From: Pelodera strongyloides
Lineage: Eukaryota > Nematoda > Chromadorea > Rhabditida > Rhabditidae
Length of the DNA: 64,000 nt
Direction of reading: 5' to 3'
Assembly (NCBI GenBank): GCA_036852015.1
Contig: JAANDG010000147.1
Coordinates: 62,001-126,000 of the forward strand
Of the stretch, positions 45,753 to 64,000 are shown piece after piece. Under the pieces are notes generated by a model that saw only the letters and a list, made by a program, of their open reading frames with translations, did not search any database and had not been told where the DNA came from. How positions within the stretch are numbered: position 1 is the first letter of the stretch; each line of letters starts with the position of its first letter. A program made the position numbers and the translations under genes.

Positions 45753-46050
45753 CTGAGCATTATGGCTTGTCCGTATGCGATACGCCCCTGGGAAAATGAC
45801 AAATGCCTTTCCATGTTCGAGTCAATTTAAATGACATGGTCCCGCAGCCATTTTGAATCTAGTACGGATCTATTTCAAAATAGTACGCTATTACAAATAC
45901 CACGGATCTGATGCACTGTCGCTGCGAACAATGTCAAATGCGTTATTATCATGGGTTACGGTAGGCCTTTGACATTAATGTAAAATGGCTTGAACCTGGA
46001 CAGGCATTTGTCATTTTCGCAAATGCGAATCGCAAACATGGACAGGCCAT
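45753..46050. repeat. Inverted repeat family H (copy 2)
   Basis: Shares GACAGGCATTTGTCATTTTC and GCGAATCGCAAACATGGACA with 21360-21662. It sits between the start of paralogue B and its 5' UTR exon, that is, inside the first intron. Confidence 0.8.
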
Positions 46051-46160
46051 TAAACACGCTGCGCAATTTCGGTGCAATCAAAACTCATTAGTATTAGACG
46101 TAAAAGATGAATATATTGTTTCTGAAGTTCACATAAAAACTAAAATATAATAGAACGTAC

Positions 46161-46267
46161 CTTGTTAGTAGCCACTGGATCGTGCGACTGGATAACTAAT
46201 TTGCATTATATAAAGATTATTTCAACGGTTTATGCAAATTTCGGGCGCTTCTAGAAATATGCTAATT
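46161..46267 (-). promoter_or_regulatory. Promoter and 5' UTR exon of paralogue B
   Basis: TATA-like CTTTATAT at about 46208-46215 on the minus strand, 49 bp before a donor (ACAAG, then GTACG at 46160). Upstream are ATTTGCATAAA (46229-46239) and ATTAGCATATTTCTAGAAG (46248-46266). Paralogue A has the same order and spacing. Confidence 0.64.
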
Positions 46268-47747
46268 TCTGACACATGCAAATTAAATAATCATTTTATC
46301 GTATATCACGTAGAAAAAGTATACATAGAAGAAGAAAGAATGAACCGCAACTAAAGTTTGTCAGGGTTTCGTCGCGACTCATTTTCGTGCCAGTTGCTCG
46401 CCGCGGACCAACCAAGTTTCACCAGTGAACTCCGAAAGTCATCGGTGTTATTGATATGGATTGTGGTTTTGATGTAGTCTTGTTTCTCGAAACCCGGCGC
46501 TTCACATCCTAATATGTAAAGGAGAAGGGCTTGCTTTTTAGTTTGTGTGAACGAAACGTTAAGTTTCAGGCGTTTGGTATAAGTAGTCCCTTTTCGCAAC
46601 TCCAAAGCGGTACGTAACAGTGTTTCTACCATATGTAGTTTACGTATGTATCTTCTTTGCACTACTATGTTCACAGTTCACATACAATCAATCAGATGCT
46701 ACATCAATCAAGTAAGAATTGCGGAAGGGTTCTAGCGTCGTGCTTCTCCACGGGTAACGGGAGGGGAGATTTGTATTCAGTGGAACAGCGGGAACCTCCC
46801 AGGGTGGGAGAATTTGTCCCTGCGTGTCTCTGATACGTGTGATCCCTCTCTTCCTCTCACCTCCCTCTGGGATCTGGGAGCCTATTCCCGGTGTTCGTGC
46901 ATACAGGTATACTCGATCCTTGATCTTTCCAATGAGGTTTTTGTGGAGTTCTACTGTTATACAGAGTATTTGACGTCCGGACGAAAGGACAAATACCTCG
47001 AAACTATTTGTTTGTTTGTATGAGATAATACCTCAGTAGCTGTAATATGTTTATTCATAGTTGAACTAAAAATGAGTTCAACAATTTGGCGAAACACAAC
47101 GAAAACAATAGTCATGGTAGATGTACAAACACGAACACAAAATTAATAAACTAATAAAATAATAGTAATACACTTATTTAAAAAACATGACAAGCATAGC
47201 AATACATTTCAAGTAAAATTTGTAAAATAGACTAATTTAACTCATGACATAATAGCAATAAAACCATCATAGATAAAAAAATCTTGGCAGTTTTGTTCAC
47301 TGATATACGATACTTAAAACTTAAAAAACACTTTAAATACATAAATCCATAAAAACACTGAAAGCTAACCGGGCGATATAAGTAAAGAGGACAAGATTGC
47401 TTATAACATTCATAAAACCATTCACTACATACAGTATAATAATTATATATTAAAATTACTATACTAAAATAACACTTGCATAAGCATAAAGAAACATTGC
47501 AACAAACGAAGTAAATAAAGGTTTAAGGAGGTAACATGTTGTCGTCCTTTGCAAAAATGCGTATTCTTATTATATGTATAGGTGCCACAATGGTCAAAAG
47601 TCATGATTACAAGAACAAGAGACGTGCCAGTGAGTTCGCCTGTGAAAATTTTATTTGAAAATTTCTGATTTCATTACACTTATACAGAATCGGTGTTTCC
47701 TTATTTTAAGACTACATACTACAAACTACATTTTATAAGGTAACAAG
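46268..47747. other. Spacer between paralogue B and the TRIM gene
   Basis: No gene seen. It contains a GCG-rich repeat at 46370-46440, a fragment of the repeat near 22640 and 32640 (TTCAGGCGTTTGGTATAA at 46565), and AT-rich sequence from 47030 to 47740 at the 3' end of the TRIM gene. Confidence 0.6.
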
Positions 47748-63713
<15,966 letters not shown>

Positions 63714-63715
63714 CT

Positions 63716-63853
63716 GTAATTATATAAGCAATTGTGGCAATTACGGGGGCTTTGCAATTACATAAGCAATTGAGGCAATTACGGGGTCTTTATGTAATTA
63801 CATAAGAAATTGCGGCAATTACGGGGGCTTTGTAATTACATAAGCAATTGCGG
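63716..63853. repeat. About 40 bp tandem repeat, nearly four units
   Basis: The unit contains GTAATTACATAAGCAATTG, then CGGCAATTACGGGGGCTT. Units differ by small changes (TTGTGG, TTGAGG, TTGCGG). It starts directly at the acceptor of the TRIM B-box exon (63713). Confidence 0.85.
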
Positions 63854-64000
63854 ATAACATTTGGTTCTTGGATTAGCTAGACTCTCGTGGCTGATAGACC
63901 GCGAAATATCTCAACTACTAAAAGTAGTATATCAACTACTCACCAAGCTAACAAGAGTAAATAGTAAATCGTCACTAATTGAGCAGTGTTACCAACTTAT

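Noticed and set aside
63716..63853. CRISPR-like array
   Set aside because: Units are adjacent diverged tandem repeats without unique spacers, in a nematode intron.

Overview
The window is nuclear DNA from a nematode. Evidence: genes are split by many short introns with TTTCAG-type acceptors; there is a nematode-specific ground-like (GRL) protein and a nematode-type transthyretin-related protein; and there are two interstitial tracts of TTAGGC, the nematode telomere unit. It resembles a Caenorhabditis-like genome, but I cannot name the species. All gene models were assembled by eye from reading frame, splice signals and intron phase.

Layout, left to right. (1) 1-2648: spacer with two palindromic elements. 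(2) 2649-9457, minus: a 15-exon secreted Q/P-rich protein with a C-terminal ground-like domain. (3) 9458-18084: repeat-rich spacer holding a young 3.6 kb LTR element with gag-like ORFs only (10208-13825), an interleaved pile of inverted repeats (13901-15375) and a telomere-like tract. (4) 18085-21073, minus: a six-exon GNAT N-acetyltransferase. (5) 23557-33964 and beyond, minus: a K+-dependent Na+/Ca2+ exchanger (NCKX/SLC24) of at least 13 exons. Its 3.8 kb intron contains a complete transthyretin-related gene on the opposite strand (27743-29152). (6) 34.0-42.0 kb: repeats with no convincing gene. (7) 42015-42842 and 44030-45575, minus: two paralogous small acidic secreted proteins with the same exon plan and a matching promoter layout. 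(8) 47748 to past the right edge, minus: a TRIM9/TRIM67-class protein (MADD-2 type) with B-box, coiled coil, COS box, fibronectin III and SPRY domains; its RING end lies outside.

The genes do not form one pathway. The exchanger, acetyltransferase and TRIM protein are household or neuronal types. The GRL, TTR and acidic proteins are secreted, nematode-restricted types.

The main non-genic feature is a dense load of short palindromic elements. About twenty copies of one ~180 bp family and several other families nearly all begin and end in TTAA, and they fill introns and spacers alike. Several tRNA-like pol III modules (A box and B box without a sound cloverleaf) suggest SINEs. No CRISPR array, rRNA gene or convincing functional tRNA was seen.
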